A stretch of 64,000 nucleotides of DNA from Burkholderiaceae bacterium (GCA_021738065.1 JAIPCT010000001.1:20673-84672), one strand, 5' to 3'; shown: positions 44,927 to 53,862, counted from the first letter of the stretch. Program-made: numbers and translations. Notes: generated by a model from the sequence alone, not told the origin.

Positions 44927-45403
44927 CTACTCCCGGGCCAGTGTGTAAAAAGCAACGCGGGTGGCGGCCGCTTGGCGGCTTGCCTTGTCACGGACATCGA
45001 CCCGCGCCGCGACCAGCGGCGCGATCACCGTCGTCAGTAGTTCCGCCTGGTGGGTCGAGTCCTGCAAGGCGAGATCGAACAGCGCCACCAGTTCGGCGTG
45101 ACGGACGTCGCCGCCTCGCACGTAGCCGATACCGACTCGCCCTGCCCCGTCCTGCAAGGCGCAACGCGTCACACTGGCCTCACCCAGATTGAACTGCGCG
45201 CCGGTGCCGCCGGCTCGGGCGCGCACCATGGTCAGGCCGGTTTGTGGTTTCCGCAACCAGCTTGTCACGGGCTTCCGGCCCGTGGCATCGATCTGCCCGA
45301 GCAGCTGTTCCAACATCCCGGGCGGGGCCATCGCCAGTTCTGACAGCCAATGTTGGCGGACGGCATGCTCTTGTGACGGACCAGGCAAGTCATTCGGCTT
45401 CAT
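44927..45403 (-). CDS. phnG: C-P lyase core subunit PhnG
   Basis: A 158-residue subunit. The features QHWLSELAMAPPGMLEQL and GRVGIGYVRGGDVRHAELVA match PhnG. It begins the phnGHIJKL series. The ATG at 45403 is immediately beside the candidate PhnF operator, so binding would cover the ribosome site or promoter. Confidence 0.94.
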   Translation of the reverse strand: MKPNDLPGPSQEHAVRQHWLSELAMAPPGMLEQLLGQIDATGRKPVTSWLRKPQTGLTMVRARAGGTGAQFNLGEASVTRCALQDGAGRVGIGYVRGGDVRHAELVALFDLALQDSTHQAELLTTVIAPLVAARVDVRDKASRQAAATRVAFYTLARE

Positions 45404-45406
45404 ATT

Positions 45407-45424
45407 TGTATAGTTGTCTAGATC
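45407..45424 (-). promoter_or_regulatory. Candidate PhnF operator between phnG and phnF
   Basis: On the minus strand the site reads GATCTAGACAACTATACA. It shares TCTAGACA-W-CTAYA with the site at 46961-46977. It is placed in the 115-bp divergent region, right before the phnG start. Confidence 0.6.
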
Positions 45425-45518
45425 ACTAAATGCCCGCCAGAATATCCGGTTAAGATGCGCTCAGTCAATCAGCAATCGATGAATTTTTTGTGACAAAAGT
45501 GAAGAAAGGGCAACAAGC

Positions 45519-46241
45519 ATGATTCAGCGGGGTTCCGGCGTCGCCGTCTGGTGGCAGATCGTTCAGACCATGGAAAAGGACATCGCCGACAAACGCTACA
45601 AGGCAGGCGAGCGCTTGCCCAGCGAAGCAGACCTGGCCGGGCGCTTTGGCGTCAATCGACACACCATTCGGCGTGCCGTTTCCGAGCTGGAAAAGCGCGG
45701 CCTGGTGCGTGTCGAGCAAGGCCGCGGTATCTTCCTGCAGGACTACGCGGTGCGCTATTCGCTCGGCAAGCGGACACGTTTCTCAGAAAATCTCCGCAGC
45801 CAGCAGCTCGACGGCAGCATGCAAGTCCTGCACTCCGAAGAATTGAGCGCCAGCGGCAGGGTCGCCGAAGCCTTGGGCCTGGCGCCGGGCGAACCCGTGC
45901 TGCTGGTGGAGACACTGGGGGAAGCCGACGGCCAGCCTATTCTTCATTCCAGTCACTACTATCCGGCAAGGCGTTTTCCTGGCCTTGCCGACGCCCTGGC
46001 AGAGACAGGTTCAGTCACCACTGCCCTGCGGCTGCAAGGCGTCAGTGACTACGAAAGGGTGGAAAGCCTGATCACGGCCCGGCTGCCCGAGGAAAAGGTG
46101 GCGCGCCTTTTGTTGCTGCCGCGCACTCAACCCATACTGCAGGTGGAAGGCGTCAACGTGGACGGCGAGGGCCGCCGGATCGAGTTCTGCGTCACGCGCT
46201 TTGCCGGCGACGCGGTGCAGCTCATGGTGAACGACCACTGA
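45519..46241 (+). CDS. phnF: GntR/HutC-family repressor of phosphonate genes
   Basis: A 240-residue regulator. The winged-helix domain KRYKAGERLPSEADLAGRFG and VNRHTIRRAVSELEKRGLV is followed by the UTRA ligand-binding domain (about 85-235). It is transcribed opposite to phnG. PhnF proteins repress phn genes and respond to phosphonates or phosphate-linked signals; which ligand is not shown here. Confidence 0.92.
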   Translation: MIQRGSGVAVWWQIVQTMEKDIADKRYKAGERLPSEADLAGRFGVNRHTIRRAVSELEKRGLVRVEQGRGIFLQDYAVRYSLGKRTRFSENLRSQQLDGSMQVLHSEELSASGRVAEALGLAPGEPVLLVETLGEADGQPILHSSHYYPARRFPGLADALAETGSVTTALRLQGVSDYERVESLITARLPEEKVARLLLLPRTQPILQVEGVNVDGEGRRIEFCVTRFAGDAVQLMVNDH

Positions 46242-46259
46242 ACAATCCGGGCAGCGGCA

Positions 46260-46907
46260 TCAGGGCGCGTACTTGGCGAGGAAGCTGCGCAGATCGCGAA
46301 ATTCCGCCATGCGCTCGGCGAGTGTCTCATGCGCCCAATCCCACCATGCCGTCGATTCGACGGCTTCGGCAATGGATCTCGGAAATCGGTAGCGAATCAG
46401 CTTGGCAGCCACGCCGCCGACAATCGCGTAGGCAGGCACATCCTTGGTCACCACCGAGCCGCTGCCGATCACTGCGCCATTGCCGATACGCAAGCCCGGC
46501 ATGATCACCGCATTCTGGCCGATCCACACATCGTGGCCGATGGTGACCCGCTGCAATCTCCGCCAGTGGAAGAAGTCGGCGTCGTCCTCGGGCGCCAGGC
46601 CGTACTGTTCGCAGCGGTAGGTGAAATGGTGCAGCGTGGGCCGCTCCATCGGGTGAAAACCGGGGTTTATCCGCACCATCGAGGCAATGTTCACGAACTT
46701 GCCAAGCTGCACCGACATCAGTTCGCAGTGATTGCAGACATAGCTGTAGTCATCAACCAGAACATCTTCCAGCCGCGAATACTCGCCGACCTGGGTATAG
46801 CGGCCGAAACGGGAATTGCGAACGATCGCCGTAGGCGCAAGCGTCGGCGCTTCACCCAGATGCACGGATGGCGGCAGGTTGTAGGCGGCGATTTCGATGT
46901 AGGACAT
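46260..46907 (-). CDS. Phosphonate-associated hexapeptide acetyltransferase
   Basis: A 215-residue left-handed beta-helix acetyltransferase. Hexapeptide runs are seen (TIGHDVWIGQNAVIMPGLRI, NGAVIGSGSVVTKDV) with the chloramphenicol-acetyltransferase-type start and the AIVGGVAAKLIRYRF end. This is the group often next to C-P lyase genes. The ATG at 46907 with GGAGGTCAAGTC just upstream was chosen. It faces DUF1045/phnN over a shared promoter region with a PhnF-like site. Confidence 0.85.
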   Translation of the reverse strand: MSYIEIAAYNLPPSVHLGEAPTLAPTAIVRNSRFGRYTQVGEYSRLEDVLVDDYSYVCNHCELMSVQLGKFVNIASMVRINPGFHPMERPTLHHFTYRCEQYGLAPEDDADFFHWRRLQRVTIGHDVWIGQNAVIMPGLRIGNGAVIGSGSVVTKDVPAYAIVGGVAAKLIRYRFPRSIAEAVESTAWWDWAHETLAERMAEFRDLRSFLAKYAP

Positions 46908-46960
46908 GACTTGACCTCCGGGACAGAATTCCATTCATGCTAGAAGAAAACCAACATAAC

Positions 46961-46977
46961 GTCTAGACATCTACATA
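46961..46977 (+). promoter_or_regulatory. Candidate PhnF operator in the acetyltransferase/DUF1045 divergent region
   Basis: GTCTAGACATCTACATA shares the TCTAGACA-W-CTAYA pattern. The 102-bp gap serves both the acetyltransferase (minus) and DUF1045-phnN-dehydrogenase (plus) units. Confidence 0.6.
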
Positions 46978-47009
46978 TAACTGTCACATTGCCCGCCTAG
47001 ACTCCGGCC

Positions 47010-47708
47010 ATGCGCTACGCCCTGTATTTCGCACCCGCCGCAAGCCACACCCTGTGGTCGCAGGGCAATGTCTGGCTGGGCCGCGACCCGGAAAGCGGCC
47101 ACACCTTGGCGCAGCCGACGGTGCCCCGCTTCAGCTCCTACGAGATCACCGCGCATACGGCTGCGCCGCGCCGTTATGGCCTGCACGCCACGATCAAGCC
47201 CCCCTTCCATCTTGCCGACGGCCGCAGCGCAGCCGATCTGCTGGACCAACTGGGCGACTTTGCCGCCCGCCAGACGGCGTTTGTGCTGCCCCAGCTCGAG
47301 GTCGCCCTGCTGGATGACTTCGTCGCGCTGCGGGCGCATGCACGCAGTACGCCGCTGCACGCACTGGCCGATGCCTGCGTTGCCGAATTCGACACATTCC
47401 GTGCGCCGCCCGACGCCGCCGAACTTGCGCGCCGTCAGATTGACAGTCTCGATGCTGCCGCAACTGCACGACTCAAGCGCTGGGGTTATCCCCATGTATT
47501 CGATGGTTTTGAGTTCCATATGTCGCTGACCGGTGGCGTGCCCACCGCTGTTCAAGAACGACTTCTACCCTGGCTTGAATCCCACTTCGCGCCAGCACTG
47601 GCCGTAGTTTGTGAATTCGACAGCCTGGCCCTGTATGTCGAGCCCACACCGGGGCAGCCGTTCCGCCTGGAGCGCCGCTACCCCTTCGGTAACGGAGCCG
47701 CAAAGTGA
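47010..47708 (+). CDS. DUF1045 phosphonate-associated protein, 2H phosphoesterase-like
   Basis: The 232-residue protein has paired His-x-Thr/Ser motifs, LHATIKPPFHL near residue 60 and EFHMSLTGGV near 172, as in 2H phosphoesterases. These enzymes often open cyclic phosphates. The family is found beside C-P lyase genes. No phnP is seen in the window, so this could serve the cyclic-phosphate opening step; this is inference. The stop overlaps the phnN start. Confidence 0.88.
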   Translation: MRYALYFAPAASHTLWSQGNVWLGRDPESGHTLAQPTVPRFSSYEITAHTAAPRRYGLHATIKPPFHLADGRSAADLLDQLGDFAARQTAFVLPQLEVALLDDFVALRAHARSTPLHALADACVAEFDTFRAPPDAAELARRQIDSLDAAATARLKRWGYPHVFDGFEFHMSLTGGVPTAVQERLLPWLESHFAPALAVVCEFDSLALYVEPTPGQPFRLERRYPFGNGAAK

Positions 47709-48301
47709 GTGGATGCCTGATACCCATCGTCGGTCCGTCCGGCGTGGGCAAGGACAGCCTGCTCGACAGGGCGCGCCAACGGCTGGCGGGCGATCCAGCG
47801 ATGCGTTTTGTACAGCGCTGGATCACGCGTCCGGCGCAAGCTGGCGGCGAAGATCACCGTGCCTTGAGCGAGGCCAGCTTCTTGCGGCGCCTGGCAGCCG
47901 GAGACTTTGCCCTGCACTGGGACAGTCATGGTCTGCGCTATGGAATCGACCGCGAGATCGACGACTGGCTGGCCCGGGGCTGCACCGTCCTGTTCAACGC
48001 GTCGCGCGCCCATCTGGCCATCGCTCACGCCGGCTACCCGACGCTGCGGGCGATTTCCGTCGTCGCCCGCCCCGAGACACTCGCGCAGCGACTCGTCCAA
48101 CGCCGGCGGGAATGTAGTCAAGATATTGCCGCACGTATCGCCCGCAGCCCGCCGCCATTTCCGCCGTACCTCCCGGTGATTGAGGTCGCCAACGACGGCA
48201 GCATTGAATCGGCTGCGGAAGTCTTTCTCGCCGCAATCGACGCCCATCGGCTCGCGGCGGCGAGTACCGTAAGGCACCCACGACGAAGGCAAATGAAATG
48301 A
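47705..48301 (+). CDS. phnN: Ribose 1,5-bisphosphate phosphokinase
   Basis: A 198-residue P-loop kinase of the guanylate-kinase-like fold. The P-loop GPSGVGKDSL is at residues about 9-18, the RWITRPAQAGGEDH lid follows, and GLRYGID is in the core. It makes PRPP from ribose 1,5-bisphosphate at the end of the C-P lyase route. ATGA overlaps with DUF1045 and with the next gene. Confidence 0.93.
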   Translation: MSGCLIPIVGPSGVGKDSLLDRARQRLAGDPAMRFVQRWITRPAQAGGEDHRALSEASFLRRLAAGDFALHWDSHGLRYGIDREIDDWLARGCTVLFNASRAHLAIAHAGYPTLRAISVVARPETLAQRLVQRRRECSQDIAARIARSPPPFPPYLPVIEVANDGSIESAAEVFLAAIDAHRLAAASTVRHPRRRQMK

Positions 48302-49200
48302 AAGTTGGTTTCATTGGCCTCGGACGCATGGGGTTTCCGATGGCCGGCAATCTGCTCAGGGCCGGTTACGTGGTGGTTGCACACAGCCGCAGTGAGGGGC
48401 CCGTCAGGCGCCTCGTCGCCCGCGGTGCGCTAGCGGCGGGCACACCCGCGGCAACCGCGAGTTCGGTTGATGTTCTGGTGTCCTGCGTCATGACCCAGGC
48501 CCAGATCGAGCAGGTCTATCTCGGGCCAGAGGGCACACTGGCAGGCGCCCGCTCCGGCCAGGTCTTCATCGATGCCAGCACGACTCACCCCGACGTCAGC
48601 CGCAAGCTCGCCACGGCCCTGGCAGCGAAGGGCGTCGCATTTCTCGATGCCCCGGTCAGCGGCGGCCCGCGCGGGGCCGAACAAGGGACCCTTGCTGTCA
48701 ACGTGGGCGGCGATGCCGCAGTGCTGGCAAGAGTTCGTCCCGTGCTGGAGGTTTTCGGCCGCAACATTTTCCACATGGGGCCGGTCGGCGCCGGGAATGC
48801 CGCAAAGCTTTGCAACCAGATACTCACCGGTGGCGCGCATGTGCTTGTGGCAGAGGCCATGGTCCTTGGCACCCGGCTCGGCCTGGACCCGCAAACGCTG
48901 TTCAAGGCTTTGCAAGTCAGCTCCGGTCAGTGCCGAGCGCTCGACCGCGCGGTGCCCGAAGCGATACTGCCGCGCAACTTTGCGGCGTCCTTCACCGTCG
49001 ATGGCATCATCAAGGATCTCGACTGCGCCCTGCAGATGGCAGGCGAAAACAAGGTAAGGCTGCTGCTGCCGGCTCTGGCACGCCAGGTTTTTCAGGAGGC
49101 ATCGAGCTTGGGCCATGGCGACGAACACATGGCGGCGGTAATCCGGGCCATGGAAACCATTGCCGGCGTCGAGGTCGGCGGCAAGCAACCCGCCGCTTGA
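48298..49200 (+). CDS. 3-hydroxyisobutyrate dehydrogenase-family oxidoreductase
   Basis: The 300-residue protein has an N-terminal Rossmann domain (GFIGLGRMGFPMAGNLLRAG). The substrate motif is FLDAPVSGGPRGAEQGTL, and the catalytic Lys is in NAAKLCNQI. Members reduce or oxidise short beta-hydroxy acids or semialdehydes with NAD(P). Its start overlaps phnN, so it may handle a product of phosphonate breakdown. The substrate is unknown. Confidence 0.9.
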   Translation: MKVGFIGLGRMGFPMAGNLLRAGYVVVAHSRSEGPVRRLVARGALAAGTPAATASSVDVLVSCVMTQAQIEQVYLGPEGTLAGARSGQVFIDASTTHPDVSRKLATALAAKGVAFLDAPVSGGPRGAEQGTLAVNVGGDAAVLARVRPVLEVFGRNIFHMGPVGAGNAAKLCNQILTGGAHVLVAEAMVLGTRLGLDPQTLFKALQVSSGQCRALDRAVPEAILPRNFAASFTVDGIIKDLDCALQMAGENKVRLLLPALARQVFQEASSLGHGDEHMAAVIRAMETIAGVEVGGKQPAA

Positions 49201-49349
49201 GCAGGCGCTTGCCAGCCAGAAAGGTGATGCACGGCGATGCTATCGGGCGCGGGCTCTACTGAACCCCGCGTGGCGGCTGTAACATGAATGGAAACATTCA
49301 TTGTTAGCATGCTTGATCGCCAACTATTGGCAATCCCGAGGAAAGAGCA

Positions 49350-49583
49350 ATGAAGATCAAGATTGCGGATGCCCAGTATCTGGAAAAAGCCAAGCAGTTA
49401 AGCAAGGAAGACGCCGAACGTTTGTTCTCGAGGATGCGTGGAAGACTGACACGCAGACTGGATGACAAGAAGCTGACACCGCTCGACGCGATAGCCATTC
49501 AGCTCGAACTGGAAGATGAGGAATTGAAGGACTGGCGCGAAAGGCTGGGGGAGCTTCGCAAGAAGGACAAAGCTAAAGGTTAA
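49350..49583 (+). CDS. Small charged helical protein of unknown function
   Basis: A 77-residue protein, rich in Lys, Arg, Glu and Leu, probably all helical (KKAKQLSKEDAERLFSRMRG-like). The start ATG follows GAGGAAAGAG. No motif is recognised. It has an independent position, 150 bp after the dehydrogenase. It may be a DNA- or RNA-associated small protein, but nothing shows that. Confidence 0.6.
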   Translation: MKIKIADAQYLEKAKQLSKEDAERLFSRMRGRLTRRLDDKKLTPLDAIAIQLELEDEELKDWRERLGELRKKDKAKG

Positions 49584-49637
49584 TGTTAAAGATTTGGCAG
49601 GAAGCGCTGGTAACTGACGAGCGTAGCGAGCCAAGCG

Positions 49638-49676
49638 CTCACCTCCCCCGCGAGGGCGAGGCCGGGAGGGGGCGAT
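49638..49676 (+). repeat. GC-rich palindromic repeat, intergenic
   Basis: CTCACCTCCCCCGCGAGGGC followed by GAGGCCGGGAGGGGG. It is of the CTCCCCC/GGGGGAG type common as scattered repeats in proteobacteria, and akin to those in frdB and phnK. Confidence 0.5.
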
Positions 49677-49784
49677 GTTTGGATGGGTATAGCGCAACTT
49701 TCATCCACGGCTGTGTCGGATATGAAGCCATGAGCTTCTACTCCAGCTGATGCCCAAGTCAGCCGTTTGCCTGATGCCGCGCGA

Positions 49785-50369
49785 TCAGGACGGCGGCGGC
49801 GGTATTGCAAGGTGTTCGAGCAGGGTGGTGTTGAAGCGATTGCAGGTAGCAACACAGACGCGGCGATCCGGTCCCTCGGTCAAATTCACTCTAGCGCCAT
49901 CGCTCAGATCGACGCGGGCATAGAAGTAAGGAACCCCGTCGCCAGCCCACGACTCGACAAGGAATGCCAGAGAAACCTCCTCGAAGCGGATTTCGCGCGC
50001 TCCAGACCGAAATGGGAAACGCCATCGAATTTGCAGCCCCGCACCGGCAACGACGGCCACGGTCGTGCACGGCCGGCTCGCGGCAAAAGCAGCCAGGCCG
50101 ATGGTCACGATCCAGATTGCAATCAAGATCCCGACAAGCGAAGAGGGCGAACGCATTCCGGGCACGCTATCGTGAATCAGCATAACGCTCACCGTGGCTG
50201 TCAGTACCAGAAACAGTGCAGCGAAGGCCCACAGAAACAGTATTCGCCGGTTCGCGAACGTTTCGCTCCTGCGGATCGTGGGGTGGGTCGCAGAGAAACC
50301 GGCCCCGCGCGCGAGTTCCATCAAGGCACCTGCAGGAAGTTTTTTCACATGACCTCGATCCTCGGGCAT
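49785..50369 (-). CDS. Hypothetical two-helix membrane protein with PH-like domain
   Basis: The 194-residue protein has two hydrophobic helices near residues 42-65 and 85-105 (WAFAALFLVLTATVSVMLI; GILIAIWIVTIGLAAFAA). A C-terminal beta-rich part (SGAREIRFEEVSLAFLVESW) resembles bacterial PH domains. Family and role are unknown. A TTG frame lies upstream, and the ATG at 50369 is the better start. Confidence 0.6.
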   Translation of the reverse strand: MPEDRGHVKKLPAGALMELARGAGFSATHPTIRRSETFANRRILFLWAFAALFLVLTATVSVMLIHDSVPGMRSPSSLVGILIAIWIVTIGLAAFAASRPCTTVAVVAGAGLQIRWRFPFRSGAREIRFEEVSLAFLVESWAGDGVPYFYARVDLSDGARVNLTEGPDRRVCVATCNRFNTTLLEHLAIPPPPS

Positions 50370-50659
50370 GACGGCTCGCAAGAGAAGAAATTCAGGGTCG
50401 TCTTCGCCGTCCAGTAGGCCAGCAGAAATCTGACGCCCAGTTTGGCGACGCTTTATTGCGAGCGCGTTTCAGTTTTGTTATCTGGTGACGCGCGTGGAGG
50501 CCGCGCGATGAATGCCGTCAACGCGTCCATCAGTTGATCCGAGGCATTCAGCGCACCGAAACAAGCTCTAGCCAGTGCTCGGTTGCCTCGCTCCGGGTGT
50601 TCCAAACGTCACGCTTGTGCCGTATCCCGTCAGCGGGCCGCCTGCAGAGCGTCGGCGGC

Positions 50660-50684
50660 GCCGTATCGCCAACGCCGACTTTCC
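50660..50684 (+). repeat. Dispersed 24-bp repeat, intergenic copy near pstB
   Basis: GCCGTATCGCCAACGCCGAC followed by TTTCC, an almost exact match to 29156-29180, with the same TTTCCA end. Confidence 0.7.
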
Positions 50685-50808
50685 AAGGTCGCGTCTGCTT
50701 GAGCCTTGCCCCAGCGAAAATTGCTAAAGATCGAGCGAATGAAAGGTAAAGCGAAATGCCGGCAAGAGGCTGCCAGTCCCCAGCCGCGTTAGCCGAAGCG
50801 ACCTACAG

Positions 50809-50900
50809 GTAGTGGCTTCGGCCGGCGCTACGCGCTTTAACGTTCGCGCTGCTCTCCTTAGCCTGCGCCGCTACATCACGGGCAGGTTCAGCCAAACCTG
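50809..50900 (-). repeat. Tandem duplication of pstB 3' end, outer copy
   Basis: 92 bp that repeat 50909-51000 at a period of exactly 100 bp, with only a few differences around the element hairpin. The part at 50871-50900 duplicates the last codons of pstB and its stop. A 56-bp REP-like core is at 50814-50869. Confidence 0.85.
50814..50869 (-). repeat. 56-bp REP-like element, copy B2
   Basis: On the minus strand it starts GGCGCAGGCTAAG and ends GGCCGAAGCC, flanked by GTAG and CTAC. Same length as copies A and B1. Confidence 0.65.
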
Positions 50901-50913
50901 CTGACCGGGTAGT

Positions 50914-50969
50914 GGCTTCGGCTGGCGCAGCGCGCCTTAACGTTCGCGCTGCTCTCCTTAGCCTGCGCC
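50914..50969 (-). repeat. 56-bp REP-like element, copy B1
   Basis: Next to pstB. On the minus strand it starts GGCGCAGGCTAAG and ends AGCCGAAGCC, flanked by GTAG (before) and CTAC (after) like REP/BIME units. An inner hairpin GGCGC-GCT-GCGCC is present. Confidence 0.65.
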
Positions 50970-50970
50970 G

Positions 50971-51012
50971 CTACATCACGGGCAGGTTCAGCCAAACCTG
51001 CCCGTGATGTAG
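50971..51012 (-). terminator. Perfect hairpin overlapping the pstB stop codon
   Basis: 18-bp arms CTACATCACGGGCAGGTT (50971-50988) and its exact reverse complement (50995-51012) enclose 6 nt. The pstB codons for DYITGRFG form one arm, so the stop lies in the hairpin. It likely folds in the transcript; there is no T-run. Confidence 0.6.
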
Positions 51013-51791
51013 TCCTCCGTCGCTTTCTTCTTTGGCTTGATGAAGACCTGATCGGTGACGCCGAACTCGATCATTTCGCCCAGATACATGTAGGCGGTGA
51101 AATCGGAAATGCGTGCTGCCTGCTGCATGTTGTGGGTGACGATGGCAATCGTGAACTCCGCCTTGAGCTCGCCGATCAATTCCTCGATGCGCATGGTCGA
51201 GATCGGATCCAGGGCCGAGGTCGGCTCGTCGAGCAACAACACCTCGGGCTTGACGGCGATGCCGCGGGCAATGCACAGGCGCTGCTGCTGGCCGCCGGAA
51301 AGGCTCATGCCGCTCTGACCGAGCTTGTCTTTCGCTTCGTCCCACAGTGCCGCTTTGCGCAGCGCCCATTCGACGCGCTCTTCCATTTCCGACTTGCTCA
51401 GCTGCTCGTGCAAGCGCACGCCGAAGGCGATGTTCTCGTAGATCGACATCGGGAACGGCGTCGGCTTCTGGAACACCATGCCGACCTTGGCGCGCAGCAC
51501 GGTGACGTCCACTTTGCGGTCGAGCATGTTCTTGCCGTCGAGCAGCAACTCGCCGGTCGCGCGCTGATCGGGATAGAGGTCGTACATGCGGTTCATGGTT
51601 CGCAGCAGCGTTGACTTGCCGCAACCCGATGGGCCAATAAAGGCGGTGACATTCCGCTTGTAGATTTCGAGATTGATGTTCTTCAGCGCGTGATACTTGC
51701 CGTAATAGAAATCCAGATTCCTGCAGGCCATCTGGGCCTCGAGCTGCGCGCCCGTCTCGTTCATCATCATCGTATGGCTCGTATCGTTCAT
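50988..51791 (-). CDS. pstB: Phosphate ABC transporter ATP-binding protein
   Basis: A 267-residue ABC ATPase. Walker [10 protein letters not shown], signature [14 protein letters not shown] and Walker [14 protein letters not shown] are intact, and the end DYITGRFG is the family C-terminus. The start ATG 51791 ([14 protein letters not shown]) was chosen. It powers phosphate import with PstA/PstC. No phoU follows; repeats take its place. It ends the pstSCAB unit. Confidence 0.95.
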   Translation of the reverse strand: MNDTSHTMMMNETGAQLEAQMACRNLDFYYGKYHALKNINLEIYKRNVTAFIGPSGCGKSTLLRTMNRMYDLYPDQRATGELLLDGKNMLDRKVDVTVLRAKVGMVFQKPTPFPMSIYENIAFGVRLHEQLSKSEMEERVEWALRKAALWDEAKDKLGQSGMSLSGGQQQRLCIARGIAVKPEVLLLDEPTSALDPISTMRIEELIGELKAEFTIAIVTHNMQQAARISDFTAYMYLGEMIEFGVTDQVFIKPKKKATEDYITGRFG

Positions 51792-51962
51792 GGTTAACGT
51801 GAAACTCCTCGTTCGAAGCGACGGGTGATCGTCGAGCAAAGCGAGCAAATGAATAGCCTCCACCGCGCGGAGGAGGATGGGAGAGGGCGGACCCTCTTGC
51901 CGCGTTTACCTTGTTTCATCGTCGAGGGTGTCGCTCGCTGTCGCATGATTGTTCAATCGGTT

Positions 51963-52808
51963 TCAGTTCTTGTGCTTCTGGCGGAACAGCACGCGGGCGA
52001 TGATATTCAGGCCCAGCACGCCCAGGGTGATCAGCAGTACACCCGCCCAGGCGAGTTGTTGCCATTCCGTGAAGGGGCTCATGGCGAACTTGAAAATTGT
52101 CACGGGCAGGTTCGCCATCGGTTCGTTGAGATTCAGGCTCCAGAACTGGTTCGACAGCGCGGTGAACAGCAACGGCGCCGTCTCGCCCGCAATGCGGGCC
52201 ACCGCCAGCAGAATGCCGGTGATGACACCGGCGGTCGAGGCCTTCAGCGTGACCTTCAGGATTACGGTGCTTTTGGGAGCGCCCAGCGCGAAGGCCGCCT
52301 CGCGCAGGGTGTTCGGCACCAGCTTGAGCATGTTCTCGGTGGTCGCCACCACCACCGGAATGACGATCAGCGCCAGAGCCAATACACCGGAAATCCCGGA
52401 GAAATTTCCCACCTTGGCAACGTAGATGGCGTAGATGAACAAGCCGATCACGATCGAAGGCGCCGACAGCAGAATGTCGTTGATGAAACGCGTGGCGTGG
52501 CCCAGCCAGGTGTGCCTCCCGTACTCGGCCAGATAGATGCCGGCCAGGATGCCGATCGGTGTGCCCAATGCGGTGGCCAGCGACACCATGATGGCGCTGC
52601 CAACGATAGCATTGAGCAAGCCGCCGGGCTCGCTCGCCCCGGGCGGTGGCGTCATTTTGGTAAACAAATCGACTGAAATTCCAGCGACGCCAAGTTGCAG
52701 CGTGGTGAACAGGATCCAGGCCAGCCAGAAAAGTCCGAAGGCCATGGCGGCCATCGACAGACTCAGCGCGGCCTTGTTGATCAATTTGCGTTGGGTTAGC
52801 AGTTCCAT
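51963..52808 (-). CDS. pstA: Phosphate ABC transporter permease PstA
   Basis: A 281-residue permease with six helices. PstA features are [37 protein letters not shown] and [12 protein letters not shown]. It lies 7 bp after pstC. A 171-bp gap with no gene separates it from pstB. Confidence 0.95.
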   Translation of the reverse strand: MELLTQRKLINKAALSLSMAAMAFGLFWLAWILFTTLQLGVAGISVDLFTKMTPPPGASEPGGLLNAIVGSAIMVSLATALGTPIGILAGIYLAEYGRHTWLGHATRFINDILLSAPSIVIGLFIYAIYVAKVGNFSGISGVLALALIVIPVVVATTENMLKLVPNTLREAAFALGAPKSTVILKVTLKASTAGVITGILLAVARIAGETAPLLFTALSNQFWSLNLNEPMANLPVTIFKFAMSPFTEWQQLAWAGVLLITLGVLGLNIIARVLFRQKHKN

Positions 52809-52815
52809 CGGGGCC

Positions 52816-53790
52816 TCAGGTCTTGCTGCCTTCCTGCTTCGATAGACGCAGCAGGAGAAGCCTTGAAAACACCAGCACCGTCAGCGTGATGAGGAACAGG
52901 ATCAGGCCCAGTTCAATCAGCGATGCCGTATACAAACCCGGTGGCGCTTCGCCGAACTCGTTGGCCAGCACAGAGGTAATGCTGTTGCCAGGCGCAAACA
53001 AGGAAATGTTGGATAGAAAATTGGAGTTGCCGATGACGAAAGTGACCGCCATCGTTTCCCCCAGCGCACGCCCCAGGCCGAGCATGATGCCGCCGATGAC
53101 GCCAACCTTGGTGTAGGGCAGCACCACGTTCCAGATCACCTCCCAGGTATTGCCGCCGACACCGTAGGCCGACTCCTTGAGCATCGCCGGCGTCACGTCG
53201 AATACGTCGCGCATGACCGAGGCGATGAATGGAATGATCATGATGGCGAGAATGATGCCCGCCGCCAGCAGGCCGATACCCAACGACGGTCCCGAGAACA
53301 GCTCACCGATCAGCGGTACATTGCCCAGAGTGGCTGCCAATGCGGGCTGCACGTATTTGGCAAAGAACGGCACGAACACCATCAAGCCCCACATGCCATA
53401 GACGATGGACGGCACCGCGGCGAGCAGCTCGATGGCCACACCCAGCGGCCGACGCAGCCAAACGGGCGACAATTCGGTGAGGAACAGCGCGATGCCGAAG
53501 CTCACCGGCACGGCAATGATCAGTGCGATCAGCGATGTCACCAGCGTGCCGTAAATCGGGATCAGCGCGCCGAACTTCTCCATCGGCGGGTTCCAGTCCC
53601 GACTCCAGATGAAACTGAAACCGAACTTCTGGATCGACTCCCAGGAACCGACAAACAGCGAAACAATGATGCCTGCCAACAGCAGCAGCGTCAGTAGGGC
53701 AAAGGCGCGAGTCAGGTTGAAGAACAACCAGTCACCGAGCTTGCGGCCACCAGCAGCGCGTTCGGCAGTCGAATCCTTTGTCGTGCTCAT
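52816..53790 (-). CDS. pstC: Phosphate ABC transporter permease PstC
   Basis: A 324-residue permease. The first helix is after [20 protein letters not shown]. The periplasmic/cytoplasmic loop [20 protein letters not shown] and [18 protein letters not shown] match PstC. It lies 72 bp after pstS, and the gap may hold an mRNA-processing point. Confidence 0.95.
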   Translation of the reverse strand: MSTTKDSTAERAAGGRKLGDWLFFNLTRAFALLTLLLLAGIIVSLFVGSWESIQKFGFSFIWSRDWNPPMEKFGALIPIYGTLVTSLIALIIAVPVSFGIALFLTELSPVWLRRPLGVAIELLAAVPSIVYGMWGLMVFVPFFAKYVQPALAATLGNVPLIGELFSGPSLGIGLLAAGIILAIMIIPFIASVMRDVFDVTPAMLKESAYGVGGNTWEVIWNVVLPYTKVGVIGGIMLGLGRALGETMAVTFVIGNSNFLSNISLFAPGNSITSVLANEFGEAPPGLYTASLIELGLILFLITLTVLVFSRLLLLRLSKQEGSKT

Positions 53791-53862
53791 TTAGAAGTTT
53801 TACTGGATGGTTGGCAAAAAGCCCGAACCGCCCGGTGGCGGCACGGGCAGTGGCGCTTCGAT

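Larger units (their letters stand above)
50370..50987. other. Repeat-rich intergenic region downstream of pstB
   Basis: This 618-bp gap has no gene that I can support. It holds a copy of the 24-bp repeat (50660-50684), two copies of the 56-bp REP-like element, and a 100-bp-period duplication of the pstB end. A GCCGAAGC/GCTTCGGC inverted pair (about 50791-50822) is also present. Confidence 0.7.

Noticed and set aside
49584..51012. CRISPR array suspicion from the regular repeats near pstB
   Set aside because: Only two copies at a 100-bp period with no spacers of array type and no cas genes.
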